DNA from: Candidatus Zixiibacteriota bacterium
GTDB taxonomy: Bacteria; Zixibacteria; MSB-5A5; GN15; FEB-12
Assembly: GCA_019038695.1 (NCBI GenBank)
Contig: JAHOYZ010000023.1
Coordinates: 62,001-126,000, forward strand
Direction: 5' to 3'
Length of the DNA: 64,000 nt
Shown piece after piece: positions 26,775 through 36,300 of the stretch (positions are counted from its first letter, which is position 1; each line of letters begins with the position of its first letter). The position numbers and the translations under genes are program-made. Below the pieces are notes generated by a model. It was not told the origin of the DNA. It saw only the letters and a program-made list of their open reading frames with translations, and did no database searches.

Positions 26775-26813
26775 AATCAAAAGAAAACCCTCGAAGCTGT
26801 TGGGCTTCAAGGG
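26775..26813 (-). terminator. Terminator hairpin of repeat copy B with compensatory changes
   Basis: The minus-strand stem CCCTTGAAGC / GCTTCGAGGG is followed by TTTTCTTTT. Against the tRNA-fMet terminator (29496-29532), three base pairs have changed on both sides so that pairing is kept. Confidence 0.75.
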
Positions 26814-26909
26814 GATAATTTGGTGGCGGGGAGAGGATTTGATCCTCTGATAACCACACTATGTGTGCTTCGGGTTATGAGCCTGTACAGAAATCCAAAC
26901 AGTAGAAAG

Positions 26910-26966
26910 CACCAGACACTATCCCGTAGTAATAGCAATTACGTACGGGAAACACAGTGTCTGGTG
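26910..26966. repeat. Long palindrome in repeat copy B
   Basis: Eleven-base arms CACCAGACACT / AGTGTCTGGTG enclose CCCGTA/TACGGG and GTAAT/ATTAC stems with a TGCT tip. This makes a nearly continuous hairpin of about 22 pairs with one small internal loop and a single bulge. Confidence 0.8.
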
Positions 26967-27116
26967 TTTCTTCTTATTGCCCGGTGTTCTTGCTCGTTTT
27001 GTTAGAAAGCTGTTAGAAAGAGGTGTATGTTAAATATCATATAATAGACTTGCGTTATCCATATTCAAGTCGTACTTTATATTTTGAGTGAGAGTTACAA
27101 TCTCAACCCGTTGATT

Positions 27117-29417
27117 ATGGACATAGAATTGACTGATCCCAAAGATAATCCAGACAAGAAACAATCAGATCAGGAATTGGATTCTCACATTGACGATGTG
27201 ACCAAAACCGTTGCTTCCTCTCTTATGAGTGACAAACTGGATCCGCATCATCCAAAGAAAATCGGTCAGTATATCATAAGACGCGTCATTGCTTCTGGTG
27301 GCATGGGTACTGTTTTTGAAGCATTACAGGAAAACCCTCGTCGGCCAGTGGCGATCAAAGTGATTAAGGGGGGCGATGCATCTGAGACAGCTGTCAGCCG
27401 TCTAGAGTATGAAGCTCAGATGCTGGCGAGACTGCGCCATCCGGGAATAGCTGAGATCTACGAAGCTGGCACCTACGATGATCACGGTACCGAGGTACCG
27501 TATTTTGCGATGGAGTACATTCCCAACGCCAGGACGATAACAGAATACGCTAAACTGAAGAAACTTTCGGTGGATGAGCGGCTCGAATTATTCCTGCAGG
27601 TGTGTGACGCAGTGAATTCTGGTCACCAGAAGGGAGTGGTGCATCGTGACCTGAAGCCAGATAACATCCTAGTAGATTCTCATAATAGAATCCGGGTCAT
27701 TGACTTTGGTCTGGCTCGAGCAACAGATTCAGACTTACGTCAGACAAATGTGCAGACTGAGGTGGGACAGATAATTGGATCACTTCAGTATATGAGTCCG
27801 GAACAATTTGAGGCTGATTCAAGTGATCTTGATACGAGGAGTGATGTTTATTCCCTCGGCGTTGTCCTTCATGAATTATTGTCGGGGACCCTGCCCTATG
27901 ATTTGAAGGCCAAAAAGGTGTATGAAATTGCCAGCATTGTTCGGGAAAAAGCGCCGAATGGCTTGAACAAGAGTGGCGTAAAGGTAGCCGCCGAAGTCGA
28001 CATCATCTTGCAAAAGTGCTTGAGAAAAGAACGGGAAATGCGTTACCAGACAGCCTACGGGTTACATCAAGACATTAGCAGGTATCTATCAGGAGATGCT
28101 ATCGTCGCTCGTTCGCCGAGTCTGGCCTACCAGATGAGAGTCTTCACGCGCAAAAACAAGTTGCTGGTAGGATCGTTTGCTTCGGCCTTGGTGTTGTTAA
28201 TCGCCGGTTCAATTGTGTCCACCACTCTTCTCGTTCGGGTATCTGAGGAATCGGAAAAAGCAAAGAGAGCCAATGGATTCTTAACCAATCTATTTGAAAC
28301 TGCAGTCCCATACGGATATGGTAAGCCGGTTCCTATAAGTCGTATGTTGGACGAGGCATCAAAGTCACTTGACGGTGCTTTCCCTGACAATCCTGAAGTC
28401 GAATCAGATATAAGTCACTCTCTTGGTACAGGCTACTCGTGGTGTGAAAAATACAGTGAGGCTCGTGAGCACCTGAATCTCGCTCTATCGTTAAGGAAAG
28501 AGACGCTGGGTGAAAGGCATCCCAAAACTAGAGAAACGCTCTTACAACTGAGATTGCTAAACAGTGTGACAGGGGGACATAAGAATGACCTTGCTGTCTG
28601 CAAAGAGATCTGCAGGATAGATATCGCTAATTATGGGGTTAAGAGTGTAAACACTCTCAATTCCAAGTTGAGTTTAGCTTATGGCATGGAGAGAGCTGGT
28701 AGGATTTCTGAAGCATTGAAAGTGGTGCAAGACACACGGGCGCTGTACCTCAGTGATCATTCAGATAATTTGGAATTAGGGAATGAAATCGATCGAGACC
28801 TGTCATGGTTCTTACTCCAAAGCGGGAGCTTTGCCGAGGCTGAAGAGGTAGCGCGAACGGCTTTGGAATTTGCAAGAACAAGAATTGAGGATGGTTGGCC
28901 CACCGAAAGCAGCAAAAGCCATCTGGCTGCGGCCTTAATAGCCCAGGGAAAACTTGCTGAAGCTACCGAGTTGTATGGAGATTTCCCCACCTATCCAACC
29001 TTGGATAAGGAATATGATATTCAAGGAAACCTGGACCCTGATAAGAGTGACGTTCTGCTGATAATGTTCTGGGAGGCGTGGTGTCCTTTCTGTGATGCAA
29101 GAGTAGGAAAGCTGGAGAACCTGTATAGACAGTATCACAATTATGGAATTGACATGGTTGGAGTAACACAGATCACACAGACAAGTACCAGAGAAAAATG
29201 CGAAGAGTTTATTAGAAGGAATAGTATTACTTTCCCAATGATTAAAGAGAGTGGAAAAGCCTACAAGCATTTCAATATTACCGGATGGCCTAATGTAAGA
29301 TTGATTTACAAAGGAAGACTAATCTGGGAACAAAAAGTCGAATCGTCCCAACTGATCTCCAGGCATATGCTTGAAGGGATAGTCAAGTCTCAGCAATCCT
29401 CTGTTATCCCCAATTAA
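27117..29417 (+). CDS. Receptor Ser/Thr kinase fused to TPR and thioredoxin-like domains
   Basis: This protein of about 766 residues has an acidic N-terminus and then a Hanks-type kinase (51-320): IASGGMGTV, Lys81 in VAIK, HRDLKPDN with Asp178, and DFG at 196-198. One membrane helix (about 349-373) follows, then a helical TPR-like region (about 380-630). The C-terminal TlpA/thioredoxin-like domain (from 640) has CPFC at 656-659 and a cis-Pro candidate at 725 (TGWPNVRL). With the kinase in the cytosol, the CPFC domain would lie outside the inner membrane. The start is the ATG at 27117; a TTG at 27084 is possible. It lies between repeat copy B and tRNA-fMet. Confidence 0.88.
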   Translation: MDIELTDPKDNPDKKQSDQELDSHIDDVTKTVASSLMSDKLDPHHPKKIGQYIIRRVIASGGMGTVFEALQENPRRPVAIKVIKGGDASETAVSRLEYEAQMLARLRHPGIAEIYEAGTYDDHGTEVPYFAMEYIPNARTITEYAKLKKLSVDERLELFLQVCDAVNSGHQKGVVHRDLKPDNILVDSHNRIRVIDFGLARATDSDLRQTNVQTEVGQIIGSLQYMSPEQFEADSSDLDTRSDVYSLGVVLHELLSGTLPYDLKAKKVYEIASIVREKAPNGLNKSGVKVAAEVDIILQKCLRKEREMRYQTAYGLHQDISRYLSGDAIVARSPSLAYQMRVFTRKNKLLVGSFASALVLLIAGSIVSTTLLVRVSEESEKAKRANGFLTNLFETAVPYGYGKPVPISRMLDEASKSLDGAFPDNPEVESDISHSLGTGYSWCEKYSEAREHLNLALSLRKETLGERHPKTRETLLQLRLLNSVTGGHKNDLAVCKEICRIDIANYGVKSVNTLNSKLSLAYGMERAGRISEALKVVQDTRALYLSDHSDNLELGNEIDRDLSWFLLQSGSFAEAEEVARTALEFARTRIEDGWPTESSKSHLAAALIAQGKLAEATELYGDFPTYPTLDKEYDIQGNLDPDKSDVLLIMFWEAWCPFCDARVGKLENLYRQYHNYGIDMVGVTQITQTSTREKCEEFIRRNSITFPMIKESGKAYKHFNITGWPNVRLIYKGRLIWEQKVESSQLISRHMLEGIVKSQQSSVIPN

Positions 29418-29495
29418 GTGATGCGAACCCTATCCATCTTCTTTTTCGAGAACCCAGTTATGATAAGTTTTGTTAGAAAGCTAATTATTCATGGA

Positions 29496-29532
29496 CAAAA
29501 AGAAACTCCCGAAGTCGTTGGACTTCAGGAGC
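29496..29532 (-). terminator. Rho-independent terminator of tRNA-fMet
   Basis: On the minus strand, directly after the tRNA CCA, an 11-bp stem (CTCCTGAAGTC / GACTTCGGGAG, with one T-G pair) and a 4-base loop are followed by TTTCTTTTT. Confidence 0.9.
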
Positions 29533-29539
29533 TTGGATT

Positions 29540-29616
<77 letters not shown>

Positions 29617-29720
29617 GCAAGTTCCTCTATAGAACATGCTTAACATCTCATTGTCAAGCACCATTCGTACTCTGCCTCAACTATTCTCGATAGCTGACAT
29701 CATCGCTTCGAATCGATCAA

Positions 29721-31112
29721 TCATCCTTCGGTCTGAGCGCCTTTGAGAGATCGCGCCGCTTTTCGGTCTCCTCGTAGCATCGAGAATATCAAAGCCGGAG
29801 GTGTCACCAAAGTCGTGATGATAACCATAATAACAACTGCCGAATATGTGCTACTGGAGATGACCGGATGTCCATCGAGCATCAGTTTGGCACCAATACC
29901 GGCAAAAATAAGTCCCACCTCGCCACGAGGGATCATGCCCAAACCGATCGCAATCCGATTAGTCGTTTTGTCAAGAATCGCCAGCGAACATACCTGTTTA
30001 CCAACTATTGCTGCGATGGTCAAAACCGCTGCGAAGCCAAGAATCGAGACCTCTCCAAAAGTTGTCAGATCGACCAGCATACCCATCCGCACAAAGAATA
30101 TCGGTACCAGGAAGGTGGCAATAGGCGCTATCAATTCCTCGATTGAGTGTTCACCCCGATCATGATAGTCCTTGAACCAGACCTCTTCCAAAATCAAACC
30201 GGCTGCGAAAGCGCCAACGATTGGAGCCAGACCTACTTTACCCGCCAGATAGGCCAGCAGGAAACAGACCAGCAGCGCAAAGGACAGCAGTACGCCTTTT
30301 CCTTTGAGCCGGAAGCCGAACTTGAAAAAGGCCGGCAACACCCAGGCACCAATCACAACCGCCCCGACTATGAATCCAACAGCCTTCCCGATAATGAAAA
30401 GAACGGTACCGGATGAGACTCCTTCGGACGATCCGGCTGATATGGCAGTAATAATACCGGTGATCACGGCCAGGATTATCAGTCCCATTATGTCGTCGAT
30501 CACAGCCGCACCGAGGATGATCTTCGCTTCTCGCGTGTGTATCTTATTTATATCCTTTAGAACTCGGGCAGTGATACCAACCGAAGTTGCGGTCAGTGTC
30601 GCTCCGATGAAAACATGGACATACACTGATTCCTCAGGCAAGAACCATACGCCCACGCCCCAGCCGAGGAAGAAGGGGACAATCACACCGAACATGGCGA
30701 CCATGAAGGAGACGAGACCAACCTTCAGCATACCTCGAACGGTCGATTCGAGACCCACCTCAAACAGCAGGATGATGACGCCGATTTCAGCGAGCGTTTC
30801 AAGGGTCATGTTGTGTTTGAAAGGTTCGAACACATCAACGCCGAGCAAATGTAGATTGCCAATGATCATCCCCATCACGAGTTCCCCGAGCACAGCCGGA
30901 GCCTTGATCCGTTCAAAGAGATCGCCACCAAGCTTGGCTGCCAGAAGGATCACAATCAGTTCCAGAAGAACATCCAGAACGGGGCCACCATGACCACCGC
31001 CACTGTCCGCGTGACCGTTACCTCCATTGGAGGCGAAAGCCAGGTCATAAAGAAGATAGACACCAGCGATGGTCAGAAACCAGACCAGCCGTCGGTTAGT
31101 AAGAAATCGCAC
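29721..31112 (-). CDS. CPA2-type cation:proton antiporter
   Basis: The 463-residue protein has 12-13 predicted membrane segments and the CPA2/KefB-type Na+/H+ exchanger layout: FERIKAPAVLGELVMGMIIG, IGVIILLFEVGLESTVRGM, GATLTATSVGITARVLKD, KIILGAAVIDDIMGLIIL with the Asp-Asp ion site, and MIPRGEVGLIFAGIG. A His/Gly-rich loop (NGGNGHADSGGGHGGP) follows the first helix. No TrkA-N domain is present. It should exchange Na+ or K+ for protons at the inner membrane. Translation starts at GTG at 31112 with AGGAGG just upstream. Confidence 0.93.
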   Translation of the reverse strand: MRFLTNRRLVWFLTIAGVYLLYDLAFASNGGNGHADSGGGHGGPVLDVLLELIVILLAAKLGGDLFERIKAPAVLGELVMGMIIGNLHLLGVDVFEPFKHNMTLETLAEIGVIILLFEVGLESTVRGMLKVGLVSFMVAMFGVIVPFFLGWGVGVWFLPEESVYVHVFIGATLTATSVGITARVLKDINKIHTREAKIILGAAVIDDIMGLIILAVITGIITAISAGSSEGVSSGTVLFIIGKAVGFIVGAVVIGAWVLPAFFKFGFRLKGKGVLLSFALLVCFLLAYLAGKVGLAPIVGAFAAGLILEEVWFKDYHDRGEHSIEELIAPIATFLVPIFFVRMGMLVDLTTFGEVSILGFAAVLTIAAIVGKQVCSLAILDKTTNRIAIGLGMIPRGEVGLIFAGIGAKLMLDGHPVISSSTYSAVVIMVIITTLVTPPALIFSMLRGDRKAARSLKGAQTEG

Positions 31113-31417
31113 ACTTCCTCCTGTCGGTCGAAGTACTAGGGACTATCATGCCAGTGTTGGGGAACATCTTCACAACAGACTGCTCTCCACACCCAAGAAT
31201 CACAAAAAAGTATCGTAACCGCATGAGACACACAAGTTTTTTTCGCGCCAGAGTTTGTGGGACCAGTTCTGGCTTGGTCCGAGAGTACTAGCCGAAAAAG
31301 CACAAAGTTGGCACGGAATAGTCCCTCATAGCTCAGCTTTATTGCCAAAGTGTCGAAATACTAAGAGAAACGTCGAATCAAAGTGAGTAAACAGACCTAA
31401 TGGTTGGATAAGCAAGC
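31113..31417. other. Divergent intergenic region before motA
   Basis: This 305-base spacer serves the antiporter gene (minus) and motA (plus). It holds TTGGCACG at 31308-31315, which fits the -24 half of a sigma-54 promoter but has a poor -12 half (TC in place of GC). It also has a GGACCA...TGGTCC hairpin near 31260-31280. A 70-codon open frame on the minus strand has no ribosome site or recognisable content and was not accepted. Confidence 0.4.
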
Positions 31418-32275
31418 ATGTTTATTTTCATCGGAATCATCATTGTTTTCGGCTCCGTTCTTGGTGGCTTCGTTCTGGAAGGCGGCCACATCCTCGCACT
31501 TCATCAACCTGTAGAGATTCTGATAATCGGTGGGGCGGCACTGGGAGCACTGCTTATTTCGACACCCCTTCAGGTTCTCAAGGCTATAATCTCTCAGTTG
31601 CTTGGGATTCTCAAAGGTGGTCTGGGTAAGAAGGACTATCTGGACCTTTTGGTTATGATGTTCGAGATGTTCAATATCGCGCGAAAGGACGGCTTAATTG
31701 GTCTTGAGAATCATGTTGAGCACCCGGAGGAGAGCGAGATATTCAAGAAATATCCCAAGTTCCTCGCCGACCACCACGCGGTAGCATTCTTTGCTGATAC
31801 GATGCGCGTTATCATTTCCGGCGCAGTGCAACCCCACGATCTTGAAGATCTAATGGACAATGATATTGAGACCCTCCATGAAGAGGAAGCGCGTCCAGCC
31901 GACGCTATGAATTCGGTGGCCGACGCTCTGCCCGGGTTGGGTATCGTCGCGGCGGTACTTGGAATTGTCATTACCATGGCAGCCATCGACGGCCCTCCAG
32001 AGATAATCGGACACAAGGTGGGTGCTGCGCTGGTGGGTACTTTTCTGGGTATTCTGGGTTCTTATGGATTTGTGGGTCCCATGTCAGGCGCTATGAAACA
32101 CCGTCTCAACGATGGCAAGCAGTACCTTACTTGTATGAAGCTGGCTCTGTTGTCATTCCATAAGGGTGTGGCCGGTGTAATTGCGGTTGAGTTTGCCCGA
32201 CGTTCTCTTTATGCGGAAGTTCGTCCCGGCTTCACCGAGTTGGAAGAAGCTTGTAACGAGACCAAGCGGAGCTAA
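31418..32275 (+). CDS. motA: Flagellar motor stator protein MotA
   Basis: The 285-residue protein starts FIFIGIIIVFGSVLGGFVLEGGH and continues with EILIIGGAALGALLIS, the usual start of MotA. It has four membrane segments, a large cytosolic domain (MNSVADALPGLGIVAAVLGI) and a final pair of helices (GHKVGAALVGTFLGILGSYG). With MotB it forms the proton-conducting stator of the flagellar motor. It is seven bases upstream of motB. No other flagellar genes lie in the window. Confidence 0.95.
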   Translation: MFIFIGIIIVFGSVLGGFVLEGGHILALHQPVEILIIGGAALGALLISTPLQVLKAIISQLLGILKGGLGKKDYLDLLVMMFEMFNIARKDGLIGLENHVEHPEESEIFKKYPKFLADHHAVAFFADTMRVIISGAVQPHDLEDLMDNDIETLHEEEARPADAMNSVADALPGLGIVAAVLGIVITMAAIDGPPEIIGHKVGAALVGTFLGILGSYGFVGPMSGAMKHRLNDGKQYLTCMKLALLSFHKGVAGVIAVEFARRSLYAEVRPGFTELEEACNETKRS

Positions 32276-32281
32276 AGGAAA

Positions 32282-33139
32282 ATGGTTGACGACAACCAAC
32301 AACCGATAATCATAAAACGCATCAAGAAGGGGCACGGTGGTCACCACGGTGGAGCCTGGAAAGTTGCTTTTGCCGATTTCATGACAGCCATGATGGCTTT
32401 CTTTCTTGTCATGTGGCTGGTTGGTCAAGCACCCGAGGTACGCGAAGCTGTGGCAGGACATTTTCGGGATCCGGGTAAGTTCAAGAGTCAAGGTAGTTCA
32501 GGGGTTTTGAAAGGCTCAAAAGGTGTGATCCCGGCCGCTGACATTTCCATCGGAGCGCGTCAGTCAACGCCAGAGCAGAAATCGCAGGGACCGTCTGATA
32601 TTGAGAAGAAAGAGATGAGTCAGACGGCCATGAATATCATCCGGGAGTTACGAAAACAAGAGGCTTTTGGGAAGCTCAAGGACAACATCAAAGTTCAGTT
32701 GACATCGGAAGGACTCCGAATAATTTTGAACGAGTCCGAGGATGCACCGGCCTTTTTCGAACCCGGCTCGGCCAAGCTTTTGCAGAAAAGCGCAGTTATC
32801 CTGATGACTATCGCCGGGGAACTGGGTACGCTGTCCAACCGCCTGGTCATTGAAGGGCACACCGATGCAGGTTTTACCGGTAACCGGGATTACACCAACT
32901 GGGAACTCTCCGCCGATCGGGCCAACGCCGCCCGACAGTTGCTGGAAGTATCCGGGCTTTATGCGGAGCAGGTGCAGGAAGTGCGCGGCTTCGCAGATCA
33001 TTATCCCATGATAGTCGACTCACCCAACGATCCTCGCAATCGTCGTGTCACGATCGTGGTCTTGTACCAGGAACGCGCCAACCATTACGATCAGATTGAA
33101 GTAGGAACTGACCTGATGCAGCAGGCATCGTCCGGTTAA
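32282..33139 (+). CDS. motB: Flagellar motor stator protein MotB
   Basis: The 285-residue protein has a short His/Gly-rich cytosolic leader (KKGHGGHHGGAWKVAF), then the single membrane helix with the proton-carrying Asp (ADFMTAMMAFFLVMWLVGQ). The C-terminal OmpA-type peptidoglycan anchor has VIEGHTDAGFTGNRDYTNWE and LSADRANAARQLLEVSG. AAAGGAAA serves its ATG. It pairs with motA, the gene just before it. Confidence 0.95.
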   Translation: MVDDNQQPIIIKRIKKGHGGHHGGAWKVAFADFMTAMMAFFLVMWLVGQAPEVREAVAGHFRDPGKFKSQGSSGVLKGSKGVIPAADISIGARQSTPEQKSQGPSDIEKKEMSQTAMNIIRELRKQEAFGKLKDNIKVQLTSEGLRIILNESEDAPAFFEPGSAKLLQKSAVILMTIAGELGTLSNRLVIEGHTDAGFTGNRDYTNWELSADRANAARQLLEVSGLYAEQVQEVRGFADHYPMIVDSPNDPRNRRVTIVVLYQERANHYDQIEVGTDLMQQASSG

Positions 33140-33248
33140 GCAGTCAGTCCCATAAGTCCCATAGCATCTGAAACTGGCAGGGACATCAAATATATGGCGC
33201 TAAATACAACTGTCTCATATATTGGCCACACAACTTAATGGTAACACA

Positions 33249-33289
33249 CCCCGGGCGGACGGCCGCCAACGGGGGTTTTTGCGTTTTTT
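33249..33289 (+). terminator. Rho-independent terminator after motB
   Basis: A GC-rich hairpin (CCCCGGGCGG / CCGCC-AA-CGGGG, 10 pairs with an AA bulge) is followed by GTTTTTGCGTTTTTT. It closes the motAB operon 109 bases after the motB stop. Confidence 0.88.
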
Positions 33290-33342
33290 CAGGGCTGTGG
33301 TGGAATGAGCCATGGCCAATGTGTGGGAGAAAGAGCTGAAAA

Positions 33343-36300
33343 ATGTCCATAGAAGTTCAGAAATCTTCAACATCGCGGGTAGCCCGTATTGCTCAACGTT
33401 GGCTAACCTATCCTCCGCTCACTGAACTCTGTGATCGATTAGCCAACGATGGACCAGCTTGTCAGACAATCACCGGTCTGGCCGGATCAAGCCTGTCTTT
33501 TGCCGTTGACGCTGTGAGTATGCGACTCGAACGTCCTATCCTGGTTGTAACCCAGCATTCCGAAGACGCTGCCGATCTGCACGATGACCTGGCTTTCCTG
33601 ATGGGGTCCGAACGCATTGGTCATTTCCCGGCCAGACAGATTCTACCTTACGATTTCCGCGCCCCCCAGGGGGAGATTATGGGCCGACGAATATCCACAC
33701 TGGCCGGTTTGCTTGACAAGCGACTGGCGGTAGTGGTCTGCCCGATCCGGGCTTTGATGGAACCGACCATCCCCCGTGAACAATTGGCCGGGAACTGCAT
33801 CCAGCTCAAGGTCGGTGGTGAAGCGGATATGGATGACCTCATGCATCGACTGATAACGCTTGGCTTCCGACGCGTACCGGTCGTTGAGGAAGTTGGCGAC
33901 TTTGCAGTTCGGGGTGGACTGCTGGATTTTTTCTCTCCCGGCTCTGAGGCACCGGTGCGGATTGAGTTTGTTGGTGATGAGATTGACACTATCCGCCTTT
34001 TCGATGTTGCCAACCAGCGAACTATCCGACGCATCGATGATGTTACGCTACTGCCGAAGCGTGAAGTGCCCGTTACTTTTGATAACCTGGAAGAGTACCT
34101 GGGTGTCCTGCCCGAATCGGATGCTGACTACATCCGCAGTCGGTACCTCAACGACCCGGAGCTACCCGGACTCGAGTGGCTCGTTTTCATGTTCGGAATC
34201 AGCCAGGGGAATTTGCTAGACTATTTCGGCAACGACACCGTTCCCTTTCTTAACGGCGAAGGCAGCTTGAAGGACGAGGCGGAGGCTGTTCTGGAAGAGG
34301 GACATGCGCTATATGACCGCCTTAAGGAGCGACTCATAAAACTGCCGACCCCGGAAACCTACTATCAATCTCCTGAGAACATTTTCTCAACCCTGGCCGG
34401 GTTCCCCCGGATTGATCAAGTGCCGTTTCGAGGTGGTCGCAAGGATATCATCGACTTTGGCTGCTCACCGCATCCAGCTTTTGGATCACGTCTCGATCTA
34501 CTGGCCGAAGCTACCAAGGAATATGACACGTTGGGCATGGCATACTTTGTGGCCGTAGAAACAACCGGGCAAGCTGATCGCCTGGGTGAACTTGTGGCTG
34601 AACGAATCGGTGAGGAGGCCCGACCCGCTGTCGAAGTCGCCGATCTCAAAGCAGGTTTTGTCTGTCAGAGCGGACGGTTCGCTGTTCTTACCGATCGCGA
34701 AATCTTCAGCCGTCATCATCGTCGTGTCCGCCGGAAGAAGTTTAAAGAGGGAGTAGCTATTTCTGACTACTCCAGCCTCAACCGCAGTGATTACGTCGTT
34801 CATACCGATCACGGTATCGCGCGGTACCTGGGGCTTGAGACCATACTCGTGGACAAGCGACAACGCGACTGCCTGCTGTTGGAATACGCCGAGAAGGACC
34901 GGCTCTATGTCCCTATCGAGGAATTCAACCGAGTTTCCAAGTATGCCGGCAAAGATACCGCTCCTGCTCTGACCCATCTGGGTGGTGCCGGGTGGGACAA
35001 ACTCAAGAAGAAGACCAGCAAAGCTATCGCCGACATGGCGGCCGATTTGATCAAGTTGTACGCCGTACGAAAGACGAAAACCGGCTACTCGTTCGGTGAG
35101 GATACAGTCTGGCTTCGGCAGTTGGAAGCGTCATTCCCGTTTGAGGAAACACCTGACCAGGCTAAGGCAATCATCGACGTCAAACGCGACATGGCTGATG
35201 AACGCCCGATGGATCGTCTTATTTGTGGTGATGTCGGCTACGGCAAAACCGAGGTCGCTGTCCGGGCTGCATTCAAAGCTATCGAGCGGGGGAAACAAGT
35301 TTCGGTATTGGTGCCAACAACGATTTTAGCTCAACAGCACTACCAGACCTTCACCGAGCGACTGGCCGAGTTTCCCGTGCGGGTGGAAGTGCTCTCGCGG
35401 TTTCGATCCCGCAAACAACAACTGGCTACCGTTGATAATCTGGCCGAAGGAAAAGTGGACCTTGTCGTCGGAACGCACCGTTTGTTTTCCAAAGACATTT
35501 GTTTCAAAGACCTCGGTCTGCTGATAATCGACGAGGAGCACCGCTTCGGCGTCCGTCACAAAGAGAAGTTGCGGCAGTTGATGACTTCGGTTGATACGCT
35601 GTCGATGTCGGCGACGCCTATTCCGAGAACGCTGCAGATGTCGATGATCGGTGTGCGCGATATGAGTCTTATTACTACTTCGCCAAAAGACAGACTACCG
35701 ATTATTACGGAGATAGTTGAGTTCGATCCGGCCATTATCGCCACCACGATCTTACGAGAGATTGATCGTGGTGGACAGGTTTTCTTTGTGCATAATCGGG
35801 TGATGACTATCGACGCCATGTATCGTTATCTCAAGAAGATCGTTCCCCAGGCACGCATCGCCGTGGCGCACGGACAGATGCACGAGAAGTCGCTGGAGGG
35901 AATCATGCTGGCTTTCATGGCTCAACAGCACGATGTACTGCTGTGTTCTTCAATCATCGAATCCGGTCTGGACATTCCCAATGCCAACACGATCATCATC
36001 AACCGCGCCGACCGCTTTGGACTGGCCCAGTTGTACCAGATGCGTGGTCGCGTCGGACGCAGTGCCGCACGAGCCTTTGCCTATTTGTTAAGTCCGCCAA
36101 TCCGTCGGCTCAAACCGGATGCAATCAAACGTCTACGTGCTCTCGAAGCGCACTCCGATCTTGGCAGCGGCTTTGCCCTGGCTATGCGCGATCTCGAAAT
36201 ACGCGGCGCGGGGACATTGCTCGGCGCGAAGCAGTCCGGGTTTATTGAAGAGATCGGTTACGATATGTACAACCGTTTGCTCGAAGAAGCGGTGGCCAAA

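Larger units (their letters stand above)
26755..27034 (-). repeat. tRNA-fMet-tail repeat, copy B
   Basis: This has the same layout as copy A: a minus-strand unit starting TTTAACATACACCTCTTT, a long palindrome (26910-26966), a tRNA-fMet anticodon-arm-to-CCA segment (26821-26883) with the 16-base variable-loop insertion at 26852-26867, then a terminator and a GGGATTCCTTC tail. The T arm still pairs (AGAGG / CCTCT), but its loop reads ATCAAAT instead of TTCAAAT. The 16 bases at 26996-27011 recur exactly at 29467-29482, just beyond the true tRNA terminator. An open frame of 61 codons here simply reads through the repeat. Confidence 0.82.

Noticed and set aside
31136-31348. 70-codon minus-strand open frame before motA
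   Set aside because: No ribosome site and no recognisable content; the stretch looks regulatory.
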